Source of the DNA: CAVSRC01 sp963750065
Lineage (GTDB): Bacteria > Pseudomonadota > Alphaproteobacteria > Rhizobiales > Kaistiaceae
NCBI GenBank assembly: GCA_963750065.1
Contig: CAVVPK010000010.1
Span: 89,476-153,475 of the forward strand
Direction: 5' to 3'
Length of the DNA: 64,000 nt
Numbering within the stretch: the stretch's first letter is position 1; each line of letters starts with the position of its first letter. Below the pieces are notes generated by a model. It was not told where the DNA came from. It did no database searches and saw only the letters and a list, made by a program, of their open reading frames with translations. Of the stretch, positions 28,754-36,372 are shown in pieces. Both the position numbers and the translations under genes were made by a program.

Positions 28754-29860
28754 TCAGGCGCCGGCCTTGACCCACCTTTCGATGAAGGGGGCCGATCGGG
28801 CGTATTGCGGCGCGACATGCAAGGGGTGCCCGAGGGCGATCGCCGCCCGCCACGGCCAGCGCGGATCGGCCAGCAGGGCGCGCGCCAGCGCCACCAGATC
28901 GGCCTTGCCCTCGGCGACGATCGCCTCGGCCATGTGGGGGTCGTCGATCAGGCCGACGGCACGGGTGATGATGCCGGCTTCCTTGCGGATGCGTGTCGCG
29001 AAGGGCACCTGATAGCCCGGCGCCAGCGGGATCTCGGCATCGTGGACGCCGCCGCCGCTCGAGGCGCAGATATAGGCGGCACCGACATCCTTAAGCGCGC
29101 GCGAGACTTCGACCGCCTCGTCGATGGTGAAGCCGCCGTCGGTCCAGTCGCTGGCGGACAGTCGCGCTCCGACCATCACCGAATCCGGGACAACCGCGCG
29201 CACGGCCTTGGTGACCGCCAGGATGAAGCGCATGCGGTTTTCCAGTGCGCCGCCCCAGTGATCGGTGCGCCGATTGGAGAGCGGTGACAGGAACTCGTGC
29301 AGCAGGTAGCCGTGGGCGCCATGGACCTCGATGAAGTCGAAGCCGGCGCGCACCGCCCGCTCCGCCGCGTTGGCCCAGGCGCTGATGAGGCGCTGGATGC
29401 CGTCGTCGTCAAGCGCCTGGGGCACATGCCAGCCGGGTGCAAAGGGGATGGCCGAGGGGGCCACGGTCTGCCAGGCGTCTTCCTCGGCCCGCAGCGGTCC
29501 GCTGCCCTGCCACGGACGATGGACGGAGGCCTTGCGGCCGGCATGGCCGAGCTGGATGCCAAAGCGGGTGCCGGCCGGTGCCACGCGTCGCGCCGCGGCA
29601 AGCGTGCGCTGGGCCGCCGCTTCGTTGTGATCGGAGTAGAGGCCGAGACAGCCATGGGTGATGCGGCCGTGGCGCTCCACCCCCGTCGCCTCGATGGTGA
29701 TCATGCCGGCGCCCGACATGGCCAGCGTCATCCAGTGCTGCAGATGCCAGTCGGTCGCCGAGCCGTCGTCGGCGGAAAACTGGCACATGGGCGCGACGGC
29801 GATGCGATTGGGCAGGGTCATGCCGCCGACGGTGAGCGGCGAGAAAAGCACTGATGTCAT
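28754..29860 (-). CDS. Old Yellow Enzyme family NADH:flavin oxidoreductase (YqjM-like)
   Basis: FMN-dependent ene-reductase of 368 aa. Features of the YqjM (thermophilic-like OYE) subgroup are visible: Cys26 in APMCQFSADDG, QLGHAGRKAS, the substrate-anion-binding HGAHGYLLHEFLSP pair of His, NRRTDHWGG and a C-terminal Arg-rich FMN phosphate region. The physiological substrate is unknown. It sits alone between ppiD and the CBS gene, with no partner gene. Confidence 0.88.
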   Translation of the reverse strand: MTSVLFSPLTVGGMTLPNRIAVAPMCQFSADDGSATDWHLQHWMTLAMSGAGMITIEATGVERHGRITHGCLGLYSDHNEAAAQRTLAAARRVAPAGTRFGIQLGHAGRKASVHRPWQGSGPLRAEEDAWQTVAPSAIPFAPGWHVPQALDDDGIQRLISAWANAAERAVRAGFDFIEVHGAHGYLLHEFLSPLSNRRTDHWGGALENRMRFILAVTKAVRAVVPDSVMVGARLSASDWTDGGFTIDEAVEVSRALKDVGAAYICASSGGGVHDAEIPLAPGYQVPFATRIRKEAGIITRAVGLIDDPHMAEAIVAEGKADLVALARALLADPRWPWRAAIALGHPLHVAPQYARSAPFIERWVKAGA

Positions 29861-29972
29861 TGGATTTTAAGCTCTGGGACAGAGGAGGGAAGGCGCCAGC
29901 ATGGCACTGCGCCGGCGGCACGCCAAGCGCGCCGACTGCCGCATGATGCCAGCCGGCGCGCTTGCCCGCGCT

Positions 29973-31013
29973 CTATTCGCCCCAGACAAGGAAGAGCCCG
30001 ATGTCCCCCGGCATGCCATCGGGAAAATCGACAACGCGGGCAGCCAGATGGAAGCCACGCGGCCGCAGTTCGCGCTCCCAGCGCAGATACATCTCGGCAG
30101 CCTCGCCGCGCAGCGTGCGCGGCCATTCCGGATCGGGCGCATTCACCGCCCGGCCGCCGTCGCTGCACAACTGATGGGGAAAGCGCAACAGGAGGAATTC
30201 GGACGCCCCGCGTTCGGCCGCCTCGCGGGCATTGTGGACGAGCCGGTTCCACTCCTTGTCGGAGATGTGCGTATCGATCAGCCGGTGGACGTCCTTCTTG
30301 TGCAACTCGGCCGCCAGTTGGCGTTCACGGGAGCGCTGAACGTCCAATTCTTCCTTGAAGTGGCCGACGAGATGGCGGAAATCGTTGACCGACAATTCGC
30401 CGTCCGGGCGGGTGTCGTGGGCAAGCGCATAGGCGTTGTCCCGCGAATCGGTGGGCGCATGGGCGCCGTTTGCCCTGCCGTTGCCCTTGGCTTCCTTGGC
30501 CCCGTTCTGCCACGGCGGCGCAAACTTGCGGGTCGGTTCGGGCGGCAGGGGAACGGGCTCGAATTCGCCACCGCCGAGCGAACGCAGCAGATCGGCGCGG
30601 CGGACGATGCCGACGATCTTGCCGTCGCGCATGACCGGCAGCCGCTTGACCCGGTGCTCGGCCATGATGGCGGCGATCTCGTCGGCGCGGGTCTCTTCGC
30701 TGACGGTCAGCACCGGGCTCGACATCACTTCACGGGCAACAGCGACCGGGTCCTGCAGGTGCTGCATGAACTCGGTGTTGAGGGTTTCGCCTTCGGCAAG
30801 GCGCAGCAGCCACCATTCGCTCTTGGTTTCGCGTTCGGTCCGTTTGCGGCCGACAAGGTCGCCTTCGCTGACCATGCCGATCAGGGTGCCGCTGTCATCG
30901 ACCACCGGCACGGCGCTCATGCGGTGCACAAGGAGGGTTCTGGCGACGTCGCGGATGGGCGTGTTGGGCGACACGGTCACCACGTCGCTGTTCATCAGGT
31001 CGCGAGCATTCAT
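29973..31013 (-). CDS. CBS-domain protein with uncharacterised C-terminal domain
   Basis: A 346-aa soluble protein. Two CBS motifs form a nucleotide-sensing Bateman module: MNARDLMNSDVVTVSPNTPI to about residue 60, and VMSSPVLTVSEETRADEIA to RRADLLRSL at about 95-155. A Pro/Ala/Asn linker follows, then a roughly 150-residue C-terminal region I do not recognise (starts near SVNDFRHLVGHFKEEL, ends IGLFLVWGE). ATG 31013 gives the canonical CBS start. It is divergent from tpiA, with an FNR/FixK-type box between the two, so low-oxygen control is plausible. Confidence 0.75.
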   Translation of the reverse strand: MNARDLMNSDVVTVSPNTPIRDVARTLLVHRMSAVPVVDDSGTLIGMVSEGDLVGRKRTERETKSEWWLLRLAEGETLNTEFMQHLQDPVAVAREVMSSPVLTVSEETRADEIAAIMAEHRVKRLPVMRDGKIVGIVRRADLLRSLGGGEFEPVPLPPEPTRKFAPPWQNGAKEAKGNGRANGAHAPTDSRDNAYALAHDTRPDGELSVNDFRHLVGHFKEELDVQRSRERQLAAELHKKDVHRLIDTHISDKEWNRLVHNAREAAERGASEFLLLRFPHQLCSDGGRAVNAPDPEWPRTLRGEAAEMYLRWERELRPRGFHLAARVVDFPDGMPGDIGLFLVWGE

Positions 31014-31082
31014 TGTTATCCGATCCTGGGACTTGCGACTTCTAGTGCGGCGTTCGGGTACTCCCAGTATGTGGGGGCTACC

Positions 31083-31096
31083 TTGATCTTGCGCAA
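31083..31096. promoter_or_regulatory. FNR/FixK-type box between tpiA and the CBS gene
   Basis: TTGATCTTGCGCAA fits the rhizobial FixK-type consensus TTG(A/C)-N6-(T/G)CAA. It is 93 bases upstream of the tpiA ATG and 70 bases upstream of the divergent CBS gene, and could serve either. A 14-bp match may arise by chance, but a 13/14 identical copy precedes eno. Confidence 0.5.
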
Positions 31097-31188
31097 AAAT
31101 GGAGCGTGCGAAGGCTAATGGCACGGTGCTTTTATCGAGGATTTCGGCTAGGGCTGACATGGTTCTCGAGACTGGAGCTAGGACTAGA

Positions 31189-31938
31189 ATGTCAGTACGT
31201 ATGAAACTCGCTGCCGGTAACTGGAAGATGAACGGTGTGCGAGAAAGCCTGCCTGAATTGCGCGCAATCGCCGCCGGCGCTGCCGGAGCAGCCTGCGAAG
31301 TGGCGATCTGTCCGCCGGCGACGCTGATCTCAGCGGCGGCCGAGGCGGTGGCCGGTACGGCGGTGGCGATCGGCGGTCAGGATTGCCATACCGCGCCGAA
31401 AGGCGCCCATACCGGCGACATTTCTGCCGAAATGATTGCCGATGCCGGCGGCCGGATGGTCATCGTCGGCCATTCGGAGCGGCGCACGGACCACGGCGAG
31501 ACGGACATGCAAGTGCGCGCCAAGGCGGAAGCGGCCTGGCGGGCAGGGTTGATGGCGATCCTGTGCATCGGCGAGACTGAGGCAGAACGCCGCGGCGGGC
31601 AGACCGAGGCAGTTCTCTCCCGGCAAATCGCGGGTTCGGTGCCCGATGGCGCCACGGCCGACAAGCTGGTGATTGCCTACGAGCCGGTGTGGGCGATCGG
31701 CACGGGGCTGACGCCGTCAAATGACGACATTGTTGCCGCACATGCCCATATAAGGGCCGAACTGGCGGGGCGCCTGGGACAGGAGAAAGCCGATGCGACC
31801 CGCATCCTGTATGGCGGCTCGGTCAAGCCCGACAATGCCGAAACCATCATGGCGCTTCCCGGCGTCGACGGTGCGCTGGTCGGCGGTGCGAGCCTCAAAG
31901 CCGCGGATTTCCTCACGATTGTCGCCGCCTGCAAGTAA
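31189..31938 (+). CDS. tpiA: Triosephosphate isomerase
   Basis: Interconverts glyceraldehyde 3-phosphate and dihydroxyacetone phosphate. Catalytic residues are visible: Lys13 in AAGNWKMNG, His in IVGHSERR and Glu in IAYEPVWAIGTG, with the phosphate loop LYGGSVKPDNA. ATG 31189 gives 249 aa; ATG 31201 is an alternative giving 245. The upstream open frame runs through the regulatory region and is rejected. Confidence 0.96.
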   Translation: MSVRMKLAAGNWKMNGVRESLPELRAIAAGAAGAACEVAICPPATLISAAAEAVAGTAVAIGGQDCHTAPKGAHTGDISAEMIADAGGRMVIVGHSERRTDHGETDMQVRAKAEAAWRAGLMAILCIGETEAERRGGQTEAVLSRQIAGSVPDGATADKLVIAYEPVWAIGTGLTPSNDDIVAAHAHIRAELAGRLGQEKADATRILYGGSVKPDNAETIMALPGVDGALVGGASLKAADFLTIVAACK

Positions 31939-32019
31939 GCTCAGAAGCCTGCGCGGTGGCTCTGGTGCCGCCCGGCATGATCGTGTAAAAGGCGCCCAAC
32001 CCCGAATTCGGACAAGCTG

Positions 32020-32582
32020 ATGCAAACTGTTGTCATCGTCATTCACCTGATGGTGATTGTGGCGCTCATAGCGATCGTGCTGCTGCAGCGTTCGGAAGGC
32101 GGCGCCCTCGGCATGGGCGGCGGCGACCAGTTCATGACCATGCGCGGCCAGGGCAATGTGCTCACCCGCGCCACCACCATCCTGGCAGCGGTCTTCTTCA
32201 TCACTTCGATGACGATGACTTGGCTGGCGCAGCGAAGCGCCCCGCCGACCTCGGTCCTCGACACGGCTCCGGCCGCCCAGACGGCGCCGGCACCGACGAC
32301 GCCGGCGACCGGGACCGCCGGTACGCCGGCCACGGGGACCGGGACGACCGGCAGCAACGGCATCCTCGACCAGCTCAACAAGTACACCAGCGGTCCACCG
32401 GCGACGGTGACGCCGAAGAGCGTCGTGCCCGATACGAGTGCGCCGGTGGCTCCGGTCGGCACGCAGCCGGCCTCAGGGGCAGCAGCGGAACGGCGGCAGC
32501 AGCGGGAACGGGCGGCACGCAGCCGGCCACGGGCGGCACGCAGCCGGCCACGGGCGGCTCTCAGGCGCCCAGCTCGCCGTAA
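32020..32582 (+). CDS. secG: Protein translocase subunit SecG, C-terminal frameshift
   Basis: SecYEG subunit with two membrane segments (residues 3-21 and 51-69) around the conserved LLQRSEGGALGMGGG loop. A long Ala/Thr/Pro/Gly tail follows, common in alphaproteobacteria. As given, the frame after about residue 152 becomes Arg-rich and runs without a stop into pyrG. The other frame gives a coherent repeat tail (TQPATGG twice) ending at TAA 32580-32582. One missing G in the run at 32476-32479 reconciles the two, giving 187 aa. The end coordinate assumes that correction. Confidence 0.85.
32511..32552 (+). repeat. Tandem 21-bp repeat in the secG tail
   Basis: Two perfect copies of GGCGGCACGCAGCCGGCCAC plus G, followed by a partial third. 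In the corrected frame each unit encodes Gly-Gly-Thr-Gln-Pro-Ala-Thr. It marks a low-complexity, probably disordered tail prone to slippage. Confidence 0.7.
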
Positions 32583-32602
32583 CGACATGAACACCAGACG
32601 AC

Positions 32603-32646
32603 GGCCCCCGGCGCGAACCCTTACCCGCCGGGGCCGGCGTCTTTTT
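32603..32646 (+). terminator. Rho-independent terminator after secG
   Basis: Arms GGCCCCCGGCG and CGCCGGGGCC around a 12-base loop, followed by GGCG and a CTTTTT run. It lies about 20 bases after the corrected secG stop and before pyrG, which supports secG ending at 32582 rather than reading into pyrG. Confidence 0.7.
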
Positions 32647-32709
32647 GTGCGACGAAGAGACGATTTCGAACTCCGCGAATCAGGCGGGCAGGGGATAGGA
32701 TCGGGGCCC

Positions 32710-34341
32710 ATGGCGCGGTACGTCTTCATCACCGGCGGCGTGGTTTCCTCTTTAGGAAAAGGCATCGCTTCAGCGGCACTCGGTGCGCTCCTGCAGGCGC
32801 GCGGCTACAAGGTCCGCCTGCGCAAGCTCGACCCCTATCTCAACGTCGACCCGGGCACGATGAGCCCGTACCAGCACGGCGAGGTGTACGTCACCGACGA
32901 CGGCGCCGAGACCGATCTCGACCTCGGCCATTACGAACGCTTCACGGGGCGGCCGGCGACGAAGATGGACAACGTCACCACCGGGCGCATCTATCAGGAG
33001 ATCATCGCCAAGGAACGGCGCGGCGACTATCTCGGCGGCACGGTGCAGGTGATCCCGCACGTCACCGACGCCATCAAGTCGTTCATCCTGGCGGGCAACG
33101 AAGACGTCGATTTCGTGCTGTGCGAGATCGGCGGCACGGTGGGCGACATCGAGGGCCTGCCGTTCTTCGAGGCCATCCGCCAGCTTGGCAACGACCTGCC
33201 GCGCAACCATGCGGTCTTCATCCACCTGACGCTGATGCCGTGGATCGCCACGGCCGGCGAGCTGAAGACCAAGCCAACCCAGCACTCGGTCTCGGCGCTC
33301 AGGCAGATCGGCATCCAGCCGCACATCCTGCTGGTGCGCGCCGACCGGCCGATCCCCAAGGAAGAGCGGCGCAAGCTGTCGCTGTTCTGCAATGTGCGCG
33401 AATCGGCCGTCATCCAGGCGCTCGACCTAGCGCACATCTACGACGCGCCGGTCGCCTACCATGCCGAGCATTTCGACGACGAAGTACTGGCGGCCTTCGG
33501 CATCGACGCCCCGCCCGGCCCGGAACTGGAGCCGTGGCACCGGCTGGCGGACACCATCCGCAATCCGGAAGGCAAGGTGTCGATTGCCGTGGTGGGCAAG
33601 TACACCGGCCTCAAGGACGCCTACAAGTCGCTGACCGAGGCGCTACGGCACGGCGGCATCGCCAACAAGGTCGAGGTCGAGATCCAGTGGATCGAGTCGG
33701 AGGTCTTCGAGAAGCAGGACCCGGCGCCGTGGCTGGAGGGCGTCAACGGCATTCTGGTGCCCGGCGGCTTCGGCGAGCGCGGCTCGGAAGGCAAGATCGC
33801 CGCCGCCAACTTCGCCCGCATCCGCGGCGTGCCCTATTTCGGCATCTGCTTCGGTATGCAGATGGCGGTGGTCGAGGCGGCGCGCAACTTGCTCGGCATC
33901 GAGAAAGCGTCGTCGACCGAGTTCGGTCCGACGCCGGAGCCGGTGGTCGGCCTGATGACCGAATGGCTGCGCGGCAACCAGCTCGAGAAGCGCGCCGCCG
34001 ACGGCGACCTCGGCGGCACCATGCGGCTCGGCGCCTATCCGGCGATGCTCAAGCGCGGCAGTCTGATCAGCCGCATCTATGGCGGCGCCAGCGAGATTTC
34101 CGAGCGTCACCGCCACCGCTACGAGATCAACATCAATTATCGCGACCGGCTGGAGCAACACGGCATGCGCTTCGCCGGGTTGTCGCCCGACGGGGTGCTG
34201 CCCGAGACGGTGGAACTGGAAGGGCACCCCTGGTTCGTCGGCGTGCAGTATCACCCTGAGCTGAAGTCGCAGCCGCTCAAGCCGCACCCGCTCTTCGCCT
34301 CGTTCATCGAAGCGGCCGTGGAGCAGAGCCGGCTGGTGTGA
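32710..34341 (+). CDS. pyrG: CTP synthase
   Basis: Aminates UTP to CTP. The N-terminal synthetase domain begins YVFITGGVVSSLGKGIASAA; the C-terminal glutamine amidotransferase domain has the nucleophile Cys in YFGICFGMQMAV and His/Glu in QYHPELKSQP. The ATG at 32710 gives 543 aa, the usual length. The open frame continuing upstream into secG is a product of the secG indel and not a real fusion. Confidence 0.97.
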   Translation: MARYVFITGGVVSSLGKGIASAALGALLQARGYKVRLRKLDPYLNVDPGTMSPYQHGEVYVTDDGAETDLDLGHYERFTGRPATKMDNVTTGRIYQEIIAKERRGDYLGGTVQVIPHVTDAIKSFILAGNEDVDFVLCEIGGTVGDIEGLPFFEAIRQLGNDLPRNHAVFIHLTLMPWIATAGELKTKPTQHSVSALRQIGIQPHILLVRADRPIPKEERRKLSLFCNVRESAVIQALDLAHIYDAPVAYHAEHFDDEVLAAFGIDAPPGPELEPWHRLADTIRNPEGKVSIAVVGKYTGLKDAYKSLTEALRHGGIANKVEVEIQWIESEVFEKQDPAPWLEGVNGILVPGGFGERGSEGKIAAANFARIRGVPYFGICFGMQMAVVEAARNLLGIEKASSTEFGPTPEPVVGLMTEWLRGNQLEKRAADGDLGGTMRLGAYPAMLKRGSLISRIYGGASEISERHRHRYEININYRDRLEQHGMRFAGLSPDGVLPETVELEGHPWFVGVQYHPELKSQPLKPHPLFASFIEAAVEQSRLV

Positions 34342-34371
34342 CGCGACACCGCCGAGACGGAAACCACCCAT

Positions 34372-34699
34372 ATGATCTACGAACTGCGCGTCTATCGCTG
34401 CCTGCCCGGCCGCTTGCCGGCGCTCCTCAAGCGCTTCGAGACGGCAACGCTCAGGATCTGGGACAAGCACGGCATCCGTCAGGCCGGCTTCTGGACGACG
34501 GCGGTCGGCGAGTTCGAGCAACGACCTGACCTATCTGCTCGCCTGGGAATTGCTCGCCGAGCGCGAGGCGAAATGGACCGCCTTCGTCAGCGACCCGGAG
34601 TGGCACGCCGCCAAGAACGCCAGCGAGGCGGACGGGCAGATCGTGGAGACCGTCTCCAACCAGCTGCTGACGCCGACGGCCTTCTCAAGCGTGAAATAG
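34372..34699 (+). pseudogene. NIPSNAP family protein, one frameshift
   Basis: Small alpha/beta-barrel (ferredoxin-like) NIPSNAP domain of unknown function. The first 47 residues read MIYELRVYRCLPGRLPALLK and on to GFWTTAVGE. An extra T near 34513 then breaks the frame; removing it gives ESSNDLTYLLAWELLAERE and a coherent end, ETVSNQLLTPTAFSSVK, 108 aa, the family length. The conserved look of the shifted part suggests a recent mutation or a sequence error rather than old decay. It follows pyrG by 30 bases. Confidence 0.7.
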
Positions 34700-34708
34700 G
34701 GCGGCTGG

Positions 34709-35494
34709 TCAGGGCCGCCGGGCGATCAGCACACTGGATTGCAGGATTTCGCCGATCGTTCCGTCTACTGCCAGCTCCGCCGCGAGCGCGCGCATGTCGG
34801 CGGCCAGCGCCCCCGCCTTGTCGGGCCCGAGTGCCTCGGGCGAGGTGCGCGACAGCGAAAGGGCGCGGTCGACGAGCTGGTCGGCCGGGAAAACGATCCT
34901 GTCGACAGTGGACACGCCGTCGACGCGGCTGAAGGCGGAATTGATCAGGAAGGCGGTGTGATCGGTCCACTCGGGCGAGCGCCATTGCGGCTTGTCCGGT
35001 GCGTAGCGCTCCAGGATCTCCGTGAAGCGCGGGTGCCAGTCGCCGGCGCCCTGGTGGACGGTGTCGACATCGAACAGAGCGACCGCGCCATCCGGCCCGA
35101 TCATGCCATCGAGCCGCTTCAGCGTATCGGCACGGTCCATCCAGTGGAACGAGCGGCCCATGGTGACGAGCCGGAAGCGGCCGAACTCAGCGCCGAGCTC
35201 GTTGGAACTGCCGAGGACGAAACGGATTTTGCCGGACAGTCCGCCCGCCGCCGCGCGTCCGGCGGCAAGCATGTCGGCAGAGGGATCGACCGCGACCACC
35301 TCGCCGACGAATGGCGCGAGCGCGATGGCCAGCAGGCCCGGGCCGCAGCCGAGGTCCATGACGCGGTCTTCGCGGGTGAGCGCCAGTTCGGCGACCAGCT
35401 TGCGGATGAGGCGCGGCGAATAGTTGGTGCGGGCGAAATAGTGCGGCGCAGCCGAGCGGAAGCGGTCGGGGTCGAAGGGGATGGTTGCGGTCAT
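34709..35494 (-). CDS. Class I SAM-dependent methyltransferase
   Basis: A 261-aa methyltransferase of unknown substrate. The SAM-binding motif I VMDLGCGPGLLAIALA is near residues 45-60, motif II VVAVDPSADML follows, then MGRSFHWMDR. Resemblance is to the UbiE/type-11 group. ATG 35494 starts MTATIPFDPDRFRSAAPHYF; the frame is open far upstream but as noise within the neighbouring hydrolase. It follows the hydrolase by 5 bases on the same strand, so the two are likely co-transcribed. Confidence 0.85.
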   Translation of the reverse strand: MTATIPFDPDRFRSAAPHYFARTNYSPRLIRKLVAELALTREDRVMDLGCGPGLLAIALAPFVGEVVAVDPSADMLAAGRAAAGGLSGKIRFVLGSSNELGAEFGRFRLVTMGRSFHWMDRADTLKRLDGMIGPDGAVALFDVDTVHQGAGDWHPRFTEILERYAPDKPQWRSPEWTDHTAFLINSAFSRVDGVSTVDRIVFPADQLVDRALSLSRTSPEALGPDKAGALAADMRALAAELAVDGTIGEILQSSVLIARRP

Positions 35495-35499
35495 GGCGG

Positions 35500-36372
35500 T
35501 CAATTGTCCGATATGCGGCCGAGCCAGTCGAGCATGGGCACCAACGCCGCGCCCGGCGTGGCCATGTGTCCGGCATTGACGGAAAGGAAGCGGTTGAGGC
35601 CGTTTCCCGGGGCTTTGCGGAAGAGGGCGGCGGCGCCGCGCTGGCTGGAATCCTTGCTGCCGGCGGCCCAGAAGAGCGGCGCCTGGAGGCGCGGCAGCAG
35701 GCTTGGGGGCCTGAGAGTGCTCCCCGGTCCGAGGAAGGAGAGGAAGGCGCGCGGCGTTGCTTCGATGGTGACGTATCGGCCGAGCACGCGGTCGGTGAAG
35801 TGCACGGTGTCGTCGCCCTTGCCAGCCTGCATCATGGCGGCGGCGCGCCGAACGCTCTGTGCGACCTTGGCGTAGCGGTTGAAATCGCCGGGCTCGCCAT
35901 CGGGCGCCAGTGCGACCACGCCGGCAAGCCCCGCATGAGTGGCGGCGTAGGCCAGCGCCACCAGGCCGCCGAGGCTGTGGCCGCCAACGACGATGGCCGC
36001 GAAGCCGTCGGCCTTGAGCCGCGCCACCGCCCTGTCGATGTCGGCGAAGCATGTGTCCAGCGGCGCGTCGTAGATGCGCCGCGCCGACCAGCACATCTCC
36101 GGCGTCTCGACGCCATAGCCGGTCTCGTCGAGCATGCTGGTCATGCCGGCGAACTGGGCCGGCGATCCGGTCTTGCCGTGGAGGAGGACGAGGCCGACGC
36201 GCTGGAAGGCGGCGGCGGGCGAAGGAATGATCGCCGGCCAGATGAGAACCATGACAGCAAGCACGATGCTGCCCCACCGGCGCCAGGAAGCGGACGCAGG
36301 TGCGCCACCATGAGGCCGGAAACGCAGGGCAGGGTGCGCACCGGGTGGGCGCAATAGGGGAGACGCGGCCAT
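35500..36372 (-). CDS. Alpha/beta hydrolase, probably exported or membrane-anchored
   Basis: About 290 aa from ATG 36372. A hydrophobic segment (around GSIVLAVMVLIWPAIIPS) precedes the hydrolase core, resembling a signal anchor. The oxyanion-region LLHGKTGSPAQF, the nucleophile elbow GGHSLGGLVALAY and a late GHM with candidate catalytic His are visible. The substrate is unknown. The chosen start overlaps the start codon of the divergent VWA gene inside a CCATGG sequence; a more internal start is possible. Confidence 0.75.
   Translation of the reverse strand: MAASPLLRPPGAHPALRFRPHGGAPASASWRRWGSIVLAVMVLIWPAIIPSPAAAFQRVGLVLLHGKTGSPAQFAGMTSMLDETGYGVETPEMCWSARRIYDAPLDTCFADIDRAVARLKADGFAAIVVGGHSLGGLVALAYAATHAGLAGVVALAPDGEPGDFNRYAKVAQSVRRAAAMMQAGKGDDTVHFTDRVLGRYVTIEATPRAFLSFLGPGSTLRPPSLLPRLQAPLFWAAGSKDSSQRGAAALFRKAPGNGLNRFLSVNAGHMATPGAALVPMLDWLGRISDN

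Noticed and set aside
32020..34341. Single 773-codon open frame spanning secG and pyrG
   Set aside because: Explained by one G-run indel in the secG tail; a stop, repeat-coded tail and terminator support two separate genes.
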